DNA from: Bifidobacterium phasiani
Lineage (GTDB): Bacteria; Actinomycetota; Actinomycetes; Actinomycetales; Bifidobacteriaceae
Assembly (NCBI RefSeq): GCF_019331775.1
Contig: NZ_JAHBBD010000020.1
Location: 1-52,546 of the forward strand
Direction of reading: 5' to 3'
Length of the DNA: 52,546 bases
The notes under the pieces are model-generated. The model was not told where the DNA came from, made no database searches, and worked only from the letters and a program-made list of their open reading frames with translations. Made by a program: the position numbers and the translations under genes. Shown here piece after piece: positions 31,671-40,262 of this stretch. Numbering within the stretch: position 1 is the first letter of the stretch; every line of letters starts with the position of its first letter.

Positions 31671-34154
31671 ATGACTGGATCGGTTTCATCGCGCTGTGGC
31701 GAGGCGCCGGCGCACATCCGCCCGGCGGCGGTCGCGGGGTCGTTCTATCCGGCCGACCCGCGCCGTCTGGCCGGCATGATCGACGAACAACTCGACTACG
31801 CGCGGCAGGCGCTCGCCCGCCGCGCGGCCCGTCGCGCCGACCTCCGCCCCGCGTCGGGCGGCGCCCCCGTGAATCCAAGTCGTGGGCCCGACGCAACGCC
31901 GGACGACGACTCCGGAGCGATTGCGGCCACCGGTTCCGCAGGGGACCCGAGCATCGGTTCCGTCGGGAGTCCGGCCCACGGCTCGGGCGGGGTTCGCGTC
32001 GCCGCCCATGCTGCGCCGGGCGCCGATGCCTCCGCTCATACCATGCCGGGCGCCTCCGCCGCCGCCCGCGATCGTGCCTCCGACCCCACCGCCCCGCCGC
32101 CGCGGCCGCACCGGAGGCCTTGGCCGAAGGCGATCATCGTGCCGCACGCCGGCTACGTCTATTCCGGCACCACCGCCGCGCTCGCCTACGCGCTGCTCGA
32201 ACGCGGCCGCGGCACGGTACGCCGTGCGGTCATCGTCGGCCCGACCCACCGTGTCGCGGTGCGCGGCGTGGCCTGCTGCTCGGCCGACGCCTTCGCCACC
32301 CCGCTCGGCGTGGTGCCGGTCGACACGGCGTTCGAACGCCGAGCGCTGGGCCTGGCCGCCGACGATGCGGGGGATTGCGACGTTCCCGCGCGGACGTCGG
32401 GTACCTCCGGCGGCCCGACTCCGGACAGCCCAGACAGCCCGGGCGGTCCGGACAGCCCAAACGGTCCGGGCATCTCGGCCGCCCCGACCGGCTGCGCGCC
32501 GCGCCTGCGCTCCGGCATGACCGCCGCGCCGGGCGCCCCCGCCCCCGCGCTGATCGTCAACGACCCGACGCATGCGCAGGAGCACGCGGTCGAGGTCCAG
32601 ATCCCGTTCCTGCAGCGCGTCCTGGGCGACGGCATCGAGATCGTGCCGCTCAACGCCGGCCTCGCCGCCCCGGAGCAGGTCGGCGACGTGCTGCGCGCGC
32701 TGTGGGGCGGCCCGGAGACGGTGGTCGTCATCAGTTCCGACCTGTCGCATTACCATCCCGAGTGCATCGCGCGCGAGCTCGACGACGAGACGATTCGCCG
32801 CGTCACCGCGCTCGACTACCCGATCGACCCCGACCTGGCGTGCGGCGCCTATCCGATCAACGGCCTGCTCGATGTCCTGGCGCGGCCGTCCCGCATGCCG
32901 GCCGGTGGCGGGCGTGCCGACGACGCGTCCGGCGACGATGGGGCACCGCCGGCGGCGCCGCGCTGGGACATCGAGTTCCTGGGCTGCGCGACCTCGGGCG
33001 ATGGCGGCGAGGTCGCGCTCGCCGGCGAGGAACGACCGGCGATGGATGACCCGTACGCACGCGTGGTCGGGTACGCGGCATGGGCGGTGTGGCAGTATGA
33101 CGATGATGCGGCCGGGGCGCCGCGTGATGGCGCCGCGTGCGGTGCGTGCTGTGGTGACGACGAGGTTGTGCCGCCGCGAGACTCCGGTGTGCCCGCGTCG
33201 GGCCTCGGCGATGCGGGTGCGGCCCGCGGCGAGGTGCTGCTTGACCTCGCCGACGCCGCGCTCCGCGAATATCTGGGCATCGCCCCGGAGCCCGGGCGTG
33301 TGGCGCCGTGCGCTGCAGATGCCGCGCCGGCGCGCGGTTCCGAGGATGCTTCAGTTCCGGCAGGCAACTCCACGGATGCTTCGGTTCCGGTGGGCGACGG
33401 TTCTACGGGTGCCTCGGTTCCGGCAGGTGGCGGGTCTGTGGGTGCCTCGAGTCCGGCGTGTGGGTCTGTGGGTGTCACGCCGGCGCGCGGTTCCGCGAAT
33501 GCTCCGAGTCCGGCGTGCGGTTCTGCGGATGCTCCGGTTCCAGCGGCTATCGGGTCCGCGGGGGCTTCGAGTCCGATGCACGGATCTGTAGGCGCTTCGA
33601 CCCCGGCGGGCGATTCCGCGACGCCGCCGTCGCCCGGTTCCGCATCGGTGCATGCACCGGTCGTCACGGTGCGCGGCATTCTGGAGTCGCACCCGTGGCT
33701 GGACGAACCCGGCGCGAGCTTCGTGACGCTGACCAAACACGGGAGCCTGCGCGGCTGCATCGGCACGCTGGAGGCGTACCGCCCGCTCGGCCGCGATGTG
33801 GCTGGCCACGCCGTGGACGCCGCCGTCCGCGATCCGAGATTCTGGCCGGTCACGGCGGACGAATACCCGGAGCTCGACATCGAGGTGTCGGTGCTGTCGG
33901 AGCCGGAGCCGATGCCGGTCGCCGACCGCGCCGGGCTGGAACGGATGCTGCGCCCCGGCGTCGACGGACTGGTGCTTGCCGACCGCGGCGGCCGGCATCG
34001 CGCCACGTTCCTGCCGCAGGTGTGGGACGAGCTGCCCGAACCGCACGACTTCGTCGCGCATCTGCTGGCCAAGGCCGGGCTGCCGGCGTCATACGACTGG
34101 CGTGGCGGCGCGATGGACTGCCGGCGGTACACGGTGACGGCATACCGCCGCTGA
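31671..34154 (+). CDS. AmmeMemoRadiSam protein B-protein A fusion (MEMO1-AMMECR1)
   Basis: 827 residues from ATG 31671 (GAGG 8 bp upstream; GTG 31668 also possible). The first part is MEMO1-like (AmmeMemoRadiSam protein B): RPAAVAGSFYPADP at about 18, IVPHAGYVYSG at 157, HAQEHAVEVQIPFLQ at 300, ISSDLSHYHPE at 354. The end is AMMECR1-like (protein A), with its first helix LLDLADAALREYLGI at 522 and its core from about 663, containing KHGSLRGCIGTLEAYRPL. Low-complexity segments interrupt both: about 63-147, 242-280, 477-520 and a 120-residue repeat (543-662; units like STDASVPVGDG) that splits AMMECR1 after helix 1. Related genomes often carry the three components separately or as fusions. Their biochemical role is unsettled. 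The partner radical SAM enzyme follows. Confidence 0.85.
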   Translation: MTGSVSSRCGEAPAHIRPAAVAGSFYPADPRRLAGMIDEQLDYARQALARRAARRADLRPASGGAPVNPSRGPDATPDDDSGAIAATGSAGDPSIGSVGSPAHGSGGVRVAAHAAPGADASAHTMPGASAAARDRASDPTAPPPRPHRRPWPKAIIVPHAGYVYSGTTAALAYALLERGRGTVRRAVIVGPTHRVAVRGVACCSADAFATPLGVVPVDTAFERRALGLAADDAGDCDVPARTSGTSGGPTPDSPDSPGGPDSPNGPGISAAPTGCAPRLRSGMTAAPGAPAPALIVNDPTHAQEHAVEVQIPFLQRVLGDGIEIVPLNAGLAAPEQVGDVLRALWGGPETVVVISSDLSHYHPECIARELDDETIRRVTALDYPIDPDLACGAYPINGLLDVLARPSRMPAGGGRADDASGDDGAPPAAPRWDIEFLGCATSGDGGEVALAGEERPAMDDPYARVVGYAAWAVWQYDDDAAGAPRDGAACGACCGDDEVVPPRDSGVPASGLGDAGAARGEVLLDLADAALREYLGIAPEPGRVAPCAADAAPARGSEDASVPAGNSTDASVPVGDGSTGASVPAGGGSVGASSPACGSVGVTPARGSANAPSPACGSADAPVPAAIGSAGASSPMHGSVGASTPAGDSATPPSPGSASVHAPVVTVRGILESHPWLDEPGASFVTLTKHGSLRGCIGTLEAYRPLGRDVAGHAVDAAVRDPRFWPVTADEYPELDIEVSVLSEPEPMPVADRAGLERMLRPGVDGLVLADRGGRHRATFLPQVWDELPEPHDFVAHLLAKAGLPASYDWRGGAMDCRRYTVTAYRR

Positions 34155-34374
34155 CCGAAGCCGGTACCGGATGATGGCACGCGCGGCGACGGGGGAAAGG
34201 ACGGTGACGGTCATGATGCGAATCGCAGCGCCCGCGATGGCGGGAACACGGCCGGCCGACGGAACATCAGGCGATCGGCGGCCGGCGGTGCATGATGGCG
34301 GAGGTACGTGCCGGATGGCGTGGCGGCGGCTGATCGGCGGCCGGCGGCGCGCATGACGACGGGAAAGGACGGTG
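34155..34374. other. Duplicated leader between the fusion gene and the radical SAM gene
   Basis: The spacer contains two related copies of a ribosome-site/start-like stretch: GGGGGAAAGGACGGTGACGG near 34191 and GACGGGAAAGGACGGTGATGG near 34358. It also has two copies of GATCGGCGGCCGGCGG (near 34275 and 34333). The second copy serves the radical SAM gene. The short frame after the first copy is not convincing as a gene. Confidence 0.5.
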
Positions 34375-35844
34375 ATGGACATGGCGGGAATCGGGGATAC
34401 GGGATCCGGCCGCGCTGACGGCCGCGCTGATGGCACATCCGTTACGGTGTCTGAGACGGATGTGCAGGGGAGCCGGGCGGTTCCGGGCACATCCGTCTCA
34501 GATGCTGTAACGGATGTGCCGGGAGGACAGGGGGTCTCTGGCACATCTGTCTCAGGGACCGTAACGGATGTGCCGGGAGAGCTGGGTGTTCCGTGCACAT
34601 CTGTCTCAGGGATCGTAACAAATGTGCCGGGAGGGCCGGGGGTTCCAGGTACATCCGTCCCAGACACGGTCACGGATGTGCCGGGAGGACTGGTTTCTGG
34701 TACATCCGTCTCGGGTACTGCGACGGATGTGCCGAAGGGGCATGGTACTCCGGATACATCCGTCCCAGAGACCGTAACGGATGTGCCGCCGCCGGCGGTG
34801 GGGCGCTGGCAGCATCGCCTGGCCGACCGTCGCGTGCGGTGCGACCTGTGCCCGCGCGGATGCATCCTGCGCGACGGCCAGCGCGGCTTCTGCTTCGTGC
34901 GCTCGAACCACGGCGGCCGGATCGTACTCGACACCTACGGCCGGTGCTCCGGACTGGCCGTCGACCCGGTCGAGAAGAAGCCGCTCAACCACTTCCTGCC
35001 CGGCTCGCGCGTGCTGAGCTTCGGCACGGCGGGCTGCAATTCGGCGTGCCGGTTCTGCCAGAACTGGACGATCGCCCGCGCCCGGGACTGGCATGCGGTC
35101 GGCGTCGAGGCGCCGCCCGAGCGGATCGCCGCGCTGGCGGTCTGGCACCGCGCGGCGTCGGTCGCGTTCACCTACAACGATCCGATCGTGTCCGCCGAGT
35201 ACGCCATCGACACGGCCGCCGCCTGCCGCGAGCGCGGCGTCCACCCGATCGCGGTGACCGCCGGGTACATGTCCGCGGCGGCCCGCCCGGAGTTCTACGG
35301 CGCGATGGACGCGGCGAACATCGACCTCAAGGGCTTCACCGAGGACTTCTACCGCCGCGTGACCGGCACGCATCTGCAGGATGCGCTCGACACCATCGAG
35401 TATGCGGTCAACGAGGCGCGCACGCCGGACGGCCGGCATGTGTGGGTCGAGCTGACGACGCTGCTCATCCCCGGGCATAACGACGGCGACGCGCAGCTGC
35501 ACGCCGAGTGCGCGTGGATCCGCGAACACTGCGGCGTGGACGTGCCGCTGCACTTCTCCGCGTTCCACCCCGACTACCGGATGCGCGGCGTGCCGTCGAC
35601 GCCGCTGTCCACGCTGGTCCGCGCGCGGCGGATCGCGATGGGGGAGGGACTGCGCTACGTGTATACCGGCAACGTGCATCACCGCGAGGGCGACGCCACG
35701 CTGTGCCCGAACCCCGACTGCCGCGCGACGCTCATCCAGCGTGACTGGTACCGCATCGAAACCAACCGCGTCGCGCTCGCCGCCGACGGCACCGGCCGCT
35801 GCCCCGACTGCGGCACCCCCGTCGCCGGCCGTTTCCGGCGCTGA
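34375..35844 (+). CDS. amrS: AmmeMemoRadiSam radical SAM enzyme with 18-residue N-terminal repeats
   Basis: 489 residues from ATG 34375, 5 bp after AAAGGA (GTG 34372 and ATG 34381 are alternatives). Residues about 21-137 are seven 18-residue repeats (TSVSGTVTDVPGGxGVxG type). The enzyme proper starts near 141: RRVRCDLCPRGC, then QRGFC, then GTAGCNSACRFCQNW, where C221, C225 and C228 form the CxxxCxxC that binds the SAM-cleaving 4Fe-4S cluster. AFTYNDPIVSAEY and NIDLKGFTEDFYR follow. The C-terminus adds CPNPDC and CPDCGTP, a likely zinc ribbon. It is related to pyruvate-formate-lyase activating enzymes. The substrate is unknown; pairing with MEMO1/AMMECR1 defines the set. The N-terminal repeats are not part of the known family. 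Confidence 0.85.
   Translation: MDMAGIGDTGSGRADGRADGTSVTVSETDVQGSRAVPGTSVSDAVTDVPGGQGVSGTSVSGTVTDVPGELGVPCTSVSGIVTNVPGGPGVPGTSVPDTVTDVPGGLVSGTSVSGTATDVPKGHGTPDTSVPETVTDVPPPAVGRWQHRLADRRVRCDLCPRGCILRDGQRGFCFVRSNHGGRIVLDTYGRCSGLAVDPVEKKPLNHFLPGSRVLSFGTAGCNSACRFCQNWTIARARDWHAVGVEAPPERIAALAVWHRAASVAFTYNDPIVSAEYAIDTAAACRERGVHPIAVTAGYMSAAARPEFYGAMDAANIDLKGFTEDFYRRVTGTHLQDALDTIEYAVNEARTPDGRHVWVELTTLLIPGHNDGDAQLHAECAWIREHCGVDVPLHFSAFHPDYRMRGVPSTPLSTLVRARRIAMGEGLRYVYTGNVHHREGDATLCPNPDCRATLIQRDWYRIETNRVALAADGTGRCPDCGTPVAGRFRR
34435..34784. repeat. Seven 54-bp repeats with 29-bp palindromes, inside the radical SAM gene
   Basis: Each repeat begins with a 29-bp imperfect palindrome (arms ACATCCGT and ACGGATGT) at 34435, 34489, 34543, 34597, 34651, 34702 and 34756, followed by about 25 bp of related sequence. 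Steps are 54 bp except one of 51, all multiples of three, so the reading frame is kept. Because the palindrome is in codon phase, the opposite strand also encodes TSVTVxxTDVP repeats. Confidence 0.9.
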
Positions 35845-36004
35845 CCCCCGAGCGTCCGGCCCTGGAATGCCGCGCCTTCGCCGGCGCCGGAACATGCGCG
35901 CCGCCCGCCGACGGGGCGGGGGCGTCGCGCGGGCGATACACTGAAAGGGAGCTGTACGTCGGCATCGCCATGATTCCGGCACTCGTTGAAGAGAAGAGAC
36001 CATC

Positions 36005-37315
36005 ATGAACGATCAGCAGTACCCGCAGGACGACCAGCGCATCCCGGACGATCCGCACGCGGCGCAGACGCCGCCCGCCGAGATGCCCACCGAGGCGTTG
36101 CCGCAATCCGCAGACGCCGCCCCCACCCAGACGTTGCCGACCGCGTACGGTTCGGGCGACGCCGCGCCGACCGGGGCGTGGCCGCAGTCGCCCGTCGCGC
36201 CGTCCGAAGCGCCGACCGCGGTGCAGCAGCCCGTCGGCTCGCCGGCGTCCCCCGCCGCGGACGACGCGACCTCGACGCTGCCGGCATACCCGACGCCGGG
36301 CGCCGACGCCGCCACGAGCGTCATGCACGAGTCGGCCGCGGGCGCCGCGCCGGACGACCCCACCCAGACCCTGCCGACCGCATACGGCCCGGGCGGCGCC
36401 GCGCCGACGGCGGCCTACGCCGCGCAGCAGCAGTATGGGTACGTCGCGCCGGGCGCGCCGCAGCAGCCGCCGTATGGCGCCGCCGGCCCCGTGCCGCCGT
36501 ACGCGGCCCCGGGCGCGACGCCGCCGCAGGGCCCCGGCGCCCCGTACGGATGGCGGCCGCAGCAGCCCGAGCAGTGGAGCGGCCTGGCGATCGCCGGCTT
36601 CATCGTGTCGTTCTTCTTTGGCCTGATCGGTCTGATCCTGAGCATCCTCGGACTGAACCAGACCAGGAAGGAGCGCCGGAAGGGCCGCGGCCTGGCGATC
36701 GCCGGCATCGTGATCGGCGTGATCAACATCGTGGTCGTGTCGCTGTTCTGGATCGCGGTCATCGGCGTCGGCGTGAGCGCGGTGGACGAGGCGCTCGACC
36801 AGGCCACACAGTCGCAGACCGACCCGAACGGCCCGGACGGCCGCGGCGATGGTTCGGCGGACGGTCAGTCGGACGGGCAGTCGGACGGCCTGACGGACGA
36901 CGAGCTCGCCGACGGCCTGGGGGAGGACCTGTCCGACGATCTGACCGACGACCTGGACGCGGCGGCCGGCGACCTGTCCGCCGAGATCTACAGCTCGCTC
37001 GACGACTTCGTCGCCTCCCCGTATTTCCAGGACATGCTGGGCTCGGTCACCGACGACGCCTCGCAGGTCGGCATCACCTTCTCCTACCGCACCGAAGGCA
37101 GCACGCTGGTGCTGGAGTACGCGGTCGACGACCTGTACGGCATAATCGCCGAGGACCTCGCCTCCTCGGTGGAGGAGACCGCCGCGGACTACCAGGAAGC
37201 CGTCGACGCGATCGGCATGCTGTGCCGGACCGACGGACCGGCGCAGCTGCGCGTGTACATGCACACCTCCGGCGGGCAGAGCATCTACGATAGAACCTTC
37301 GTCGAAGGACAGTGA
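36005..37315 (+). CDS. DUF4190-type membrane protein with extracellular domain
   Basis: 436 residues; ATG 36005 after GAAGAGAAGAGACC. Residues 1 to about 185 are Pro/Ala/Thr-rich and disordered, with the duplicate PTQTLPTAYG. Two membrane helices follow (GLAIAGFIVSFFFGLIGLIL and GLAIAGIVIGVINIVVVSLF), joined by the basic loop NQTRKERRKGRG; this is the DUF4190 pattern. An acidic Asp/Gly-rich linker (about 275-320) leads to a C-terminal domain (about 325-436; LDDFVASPYFQDML, VGITFSYRTEGSTLVLEYAVDD), probably outside the cell. Similar proteins are frequent in bifidobacteria and have no known function. The protease gene begins 65 bp downstream and is likely co-transcribed. Confidence 0.75.
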   Translation: MNDQQYPQDDQRIPDDPHAAQTPPAEMPTEALPQSADAAPTQTLPTAYGSGDAAPTGAWPQSPVAPSEAPTAVQQPVGSPASPAADDATSTLPAYPTPGADAATSVMHESAAGAAPDDPTQTLPTAYGPGGAAPTAAYAAQQQYGYVAPGAPQQPPYGAAGPVPPYAAPGATPPQGPGAPYGWRPQQPEQWSGLAIAGFIVSFFFGLIGLILSILGLNQTRKERRKGRGLAIAGIVIGVINIVVVSLFWIAVIGVGVSAVDEALDQATQSQTDPNGPDGRGDGSADGQSDGQSDGLTDDELADGLGEDLSDDLTDDLDAAAGDLSAEIYSSLDDFVASPYFQDMLGSVTDDASQVGITFSYRTEGSTLVLEYAVDDLYGIIAEDLASSVEETAADYQEAVDAIGMLCRTDGPAQLRVYMHTSGGQSIYDRTFVEGQ

Positions 37316-37380
37316 CGCGGCGGCCGGCGCCGCGGGTATGGACGCCGGGCTCGGGCCCGGCGGGAAGGAGGGGACGGACG

Positions 37381-38361
37381 ATGGACTGGCTGATCGAGGC
37401 GCGGCGGCGCTGCTCGCGGGTGGGGCTCGCCGGCTGCGTGATGGTGGCGGCGTGGCTGGCGTGCAACACCGCGCTGTCGGTGCTGCTGCTGTCGGTGACG
37501 AACGGGAACCCGCCGGCCTGGGCGCTGCTGCTGATCTCCAGCGGTCCTCTGTACGTGGTCGCGATGCCGCTGGCCGTGCTGGTGATGCGCGCGGCGCCGG
37601 CGCTGCCGACGCGGCGGTTCGCGATGTCGCCCGGCCGTTTCCTCACGCTGCTGCTGATGTGCCTGCCGATCATGTACGCGGGCAACATCGTCGGCACGCT
37701 GCTGTCGTCGCTGCTGTCGGGCGGCACGGCGGTGAACGCGGTCGGCGAGCTGGTGATGCGCAACGACCCGTGGACCGCGCTGTTCGTGGCGGTGCTCGCC
37801 CCGATCTTCGAGGAGTGGCTGTTCCGCAAGCAGATCATCAGCCGCACGCGCCGCTACGGCGAACGGCTGGCGATCGTGCTGTCGGCGCTGATGTTCGCGC
37901 TGTTCCACCTCAACCTGTTCCAGTTCTTCTACGCGTTCGGCCTCGGCCTGATGTTCGGCTACGTCTACACGCGCACCAGCAACCTGCTGTACCCGATCGC
38001 GATGCACATGGTCATCAACCTCAACGGCGGCGTGCTGGCCCCGTGGGTGCTCTCGCAGGTGGACTACGGCACGCTGGAGCTCGTGTCGTCGGGCGACGTG
38101 GCGGCGGCCGAGCAGGCGCTGCGCGGCGGCGCGATGGGCGGCCTCGGCGTCGTGATGCTGTACGGCCTGGCGCTGGCCGTCCTGTCGATCGCCGGCCTGG
38201 TGCTGCTGATCGCGAAGCGCCGCTCGTTCGTGTTCTACCGCACGCCCGAGGAGCTGCCGCGCGAGGCGGCGGCGCGCACGGTGTTCGGCAACCCGGGCGT
38301 CGTCGCCTACATCGTGATCACCGTGCTGTACATCCTGGCGTCGCTGGTCCTGCCCATGTGA
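37381..38361 (+). CDS. CPBP-family intramembrane metalloprotease
   Basis: 326 residues; ATG 37381 after AAGGAGG. A multi-helix membrane protein with the Abi/CPBP (Rce1-like) signature: EEWLFR (E144, E145, R149), the metal-binding His in FALFHLN (H176) and the second His in HMVINLN (H209). The family cleaves within or near membranes; members process prenylated proteins in eukaryotes and mature or confer immunity to peptides in bacteria. No bacteriocin precursor is recognisable nearby. Being immediately downstream of the DUF4190 protein makes that protein a possible partner or substrate, which is inference only. Confidence 0.85.
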   Translation: MDWLIEARRRCSRVGLAGCVMVAAWLACNTALSVLLLSVTNGNPPAWALLLISSGPLYVVAMPLAVLVMRAAPALPTRRFAMSPGRFLTLLLMCLPIMYAGNIVGTLLSSLLSGGTAVNAVGELVMRNDPWTALFVAVLAPIFEEWLFRKQIISRTRRYGERLAIVLSALMFALFHLNLFQFFYAFGLGLMFGYVYTRTSNLLYPIAMHMVINLNGGVLAPWVLSQVDYGTLELVSSGDVAAAEQALRGGAMGGLGVVMLYGLALAVLSIAGLVLLIAKRRSFVFYRTPEELPREAAARTVFGNPGVVAYIVITVLYILASLVLPM

Positions 38362-38497
38362 CGCCTCCCACGCGGCGCCGCCGGCCCCGGTTCCGGCTCC
38401 GGAGGCGGGGCGATCGGGGTTTAGCCTTGCGTGCCTGCGTGCCTCGCGCGCCTGCGCCGCCGGTCTTCCGCGGCGAACCTGCCGCGCGCGGCGCCGC

Positions 38498-39283
38498 TCA
38501 GTCCTGCGAGCCCGCGCCGACGGCCGCTCGCTGCTCGATGAAGTCGGCCCCGGCGAGCGCCCTGGCCGCCGCGTCGGCCGCGGTGGAGGGGAACACGTCG
38601 AACTTCGCGTAGACCTGCACCTCGCCGCTGATGCCGTACGGCGTGAACCCGGTGAACTTGACGAGCGTGGGCGCGTTCTCCAGGCGCATCCCCTCGGTCG
38701 CCCGGTTCACGGTGTCGAGCACCCGGCGTTCGACCTCCTTGAGGTCGTGCCCGGCCGCGACGGTGAACGGCACCGACACGCAGCCCTCGGAGGCCGCGGT
38801 GAGCCGCTCAAGCGACGAGGTGTTGAGCACCGAGTTCGGGATGACCATCTCGTTGCCGCCGCGTTCGAGGATCACGGTCTGCCGCCAGGTGATGTCGCGG
38901 ACCACGCCGGTGGTGCCCTGGATGCGCACCAGGTCGCCGGGCTGGATCACCTTGCCGAGCATCAGCCCGAAGCCGCTGATGACGTTCGAGATCGTGTCCT
39001 GCATGCCGAGCGAGACGGCGAGGCCGCCGATGCCCAGCGCGGTCAGCAGCGAGGTGGGCGTGATGCCGAACACCGGCTGCAGGATCGTCGCGGCGGCCAC
39101 GAACCATACGATCACGCGCATGATGTTGACGAAGATCGAGGCGCTGGGGATGCTGGCCCGGTTGAGCACCTCGGTGATGAGCTTGCCCAGCGTCTTGGTG
39201 ATCAGGACGGCGAGGACCAGCACCACCGCGACCAGGACGATGGTGTGGGCGTTCTCGCGCAGCCAGTTGAGTACCGTATCCAT
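38498..39283 (-). CDS. MscS-type small-conductance mechanosensitive channel
   Basis: 261 residues, close to the minimal MscS length. Three membrane helices: VLVAVVLVLAVLITKTLG-like first helix, then IMRVIVWFVAAATILQPVFG, then the pore helix LLTALGIGGLAVSLGMQDTISNVISGFGLM, whose small residues and the MQDTI turn are typical. The beta domain DLVRIQGTTGVVRDITWRQTVILERGGNEMVIPNSVL and an alpha/beta end follow. It releases solutes on hypo-osmotic shock. Start ATG 39283 has GGGGG close upstream on the minus strand. It faces away from its neighbours and is probably a single-gene unit. Confidence 0.9.
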   Translation of the reverse strand: MDTVLNWLRENAHTIVLVAVVLVLAVLITKTLGKLITEVLNRASIPSASIFVNIMRVIVWFVAAATILQPVFGITPTSLLTALGIGGLAVSLGMQDTISNVISGFGLMLGKVIQPGDLVRIQGTTGVVRDITWRQTVILERGGNEMVIPNSVLNTSSLERLTAASEGCVSVPFTVAAGHDLKEVERRVLDTVNRATEGMRLENAPTLVKFTGFTPYGISGEVQVYAKFDVFPSTAADAAARALAGADFIEQRAAVGAGSQD

Positions 39284-39533
39284 AATGCCCCCGTGATGTG
39301 TGCCGTTACGGTTCCCATCCTAGCGGCGGTTCGCCGGGCGTCGGCCGGACCGTCATGTCGTCGGCCGCCGCGATGGCGGTCCGCGGTCGCGGCGCGGTAT
39401 CGCGGCGGTGCCGTCGCCGGTAGCGCGCCGAGGCCGCGACGCCGCCACTCCGGCGGGTGGCGACGGTCGCGGCGGCCCGCCCCGTGGATTGCCCTACGAC
39501 CGGTCCTGCGGCCGGCTCGCCTCGCGGCGTGCG

Positions 39534-40262
39534 CTACGGCCGGTCCGCCGTCCGATCCTGCGTCCGGTCCGCCGTCCGGTCGGTCGCCTGGCCCTGCGGC
39601 TCGCGGAACACCTCGCGCCAGTACTCGCGCAGGTCGTTGTTCGAGATCGACAGGTAGACGCCCATCGCCAGCGCCGTCAGGTTCTCGTCGAACAGCGTCT
39701 CCGCGGTGAAGCGCGAGCGCAGCTCCGGCCAGCGGCGCAGGATCGCGATCACCCCGCCGACCGCGAACTCGAGGGTCAGGTCGGATCTGAGGCTCAGGTG
39801 CCGGGGATCGAGCTGCAGCGCGCTGATCAGCGACATCCGGCTGAAGTCGCGCAGCGATTCCATGAGCTCCGGCGCGCTGTGCGGGCCGGCGATGAGGGCG
39901 AGCCGGTTGATGTGCTCGCGCTGCTCCGGGTCGTCGAGCGCGGCGACGAGCCGTTCGTGCAGCTGCCGTTTGAGCGTGCCGTCGTCGGCGGCGCCGGTCG
40001 CCGCGTCGCCCGGCCGCCGGTCCGTGCGGTTGGCGATGCCGTGCAGCGGGACGCGTTCGACCTCGCGCAGGATGGCGGCGTCGGCGAGCTCGGACAGTCC
40101 GCTGAAGTGGTAGTAGAACGAGTTGCGGTTGACCTGCGCCTCGCGCACGATGTCGGTGACGGTGATCTTGCGGTATTCGCGGTCGGCGAGCAGCTCCCAG
40201 AACGCGTTTTCGAGCCGTTCCTTGGCGGGGAGGATCTCCGAGTCTCGACGGGGGCGTGGCAT
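39534..40262 (-). CDS. TetR-family regulator divergent from an acetyltransferase
   Basis: 242 residues from ATG 40262 (AAAGGAG upstream). The helix-turn-helix lies at about residues 15-65 (LENAFWELLADREYRKITVTDIVREAQVNRNSFYYHFSGLSELADAAI in pieces). The C-terminal domain is helical (LEFAVGGVIAILRRWPE). The last residues, from TDRTADRTQDRTADR, are a short Asp-Arg-Thr repeat encoded by repeated GGTCCGCCGTCC-like DNA. The intergenic region toward the divergent acetyltransferase contains an 18-bp palindrome, probably its operator. The inducer is unknown. Confidence 0.82.
   Translation of the reverse strand: MPRPRRDSEILPAKERLENAFWELLADREYRKITVTDIVREAQVNRNSFYYHFSGLSELADAAILREVERVPLHGIANRTDRRPGDAATGAADDGTLKRQLHERLVAALDDPEQREHINRLALIAGPHSAPELMESLRDFSRMSLISALQLDPRHLSLRSDLTLEFAVGGVIAILRRWPELRSRFTAETLFDENLTALAMGVYLSISNNDLREYWREVFREPQGQATDRTADRTQDRTADRP

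Noticed and set aside
34171..34356. 61-residue frame between the fusion and the radical SAM gene
   Set aside because: It overlaps a duplicated leader segment and lacks a proper ribosome site at its start.
34435..34784. CRISPR-like array (29-bp palindromic repeats, about 25-bp spacers)
   Set aside because: The spacers are clearly related to each other, all steps are multiples of three and in frame with the radical SAM gene, and no cas gene is present. It is a coding tandem repeat.
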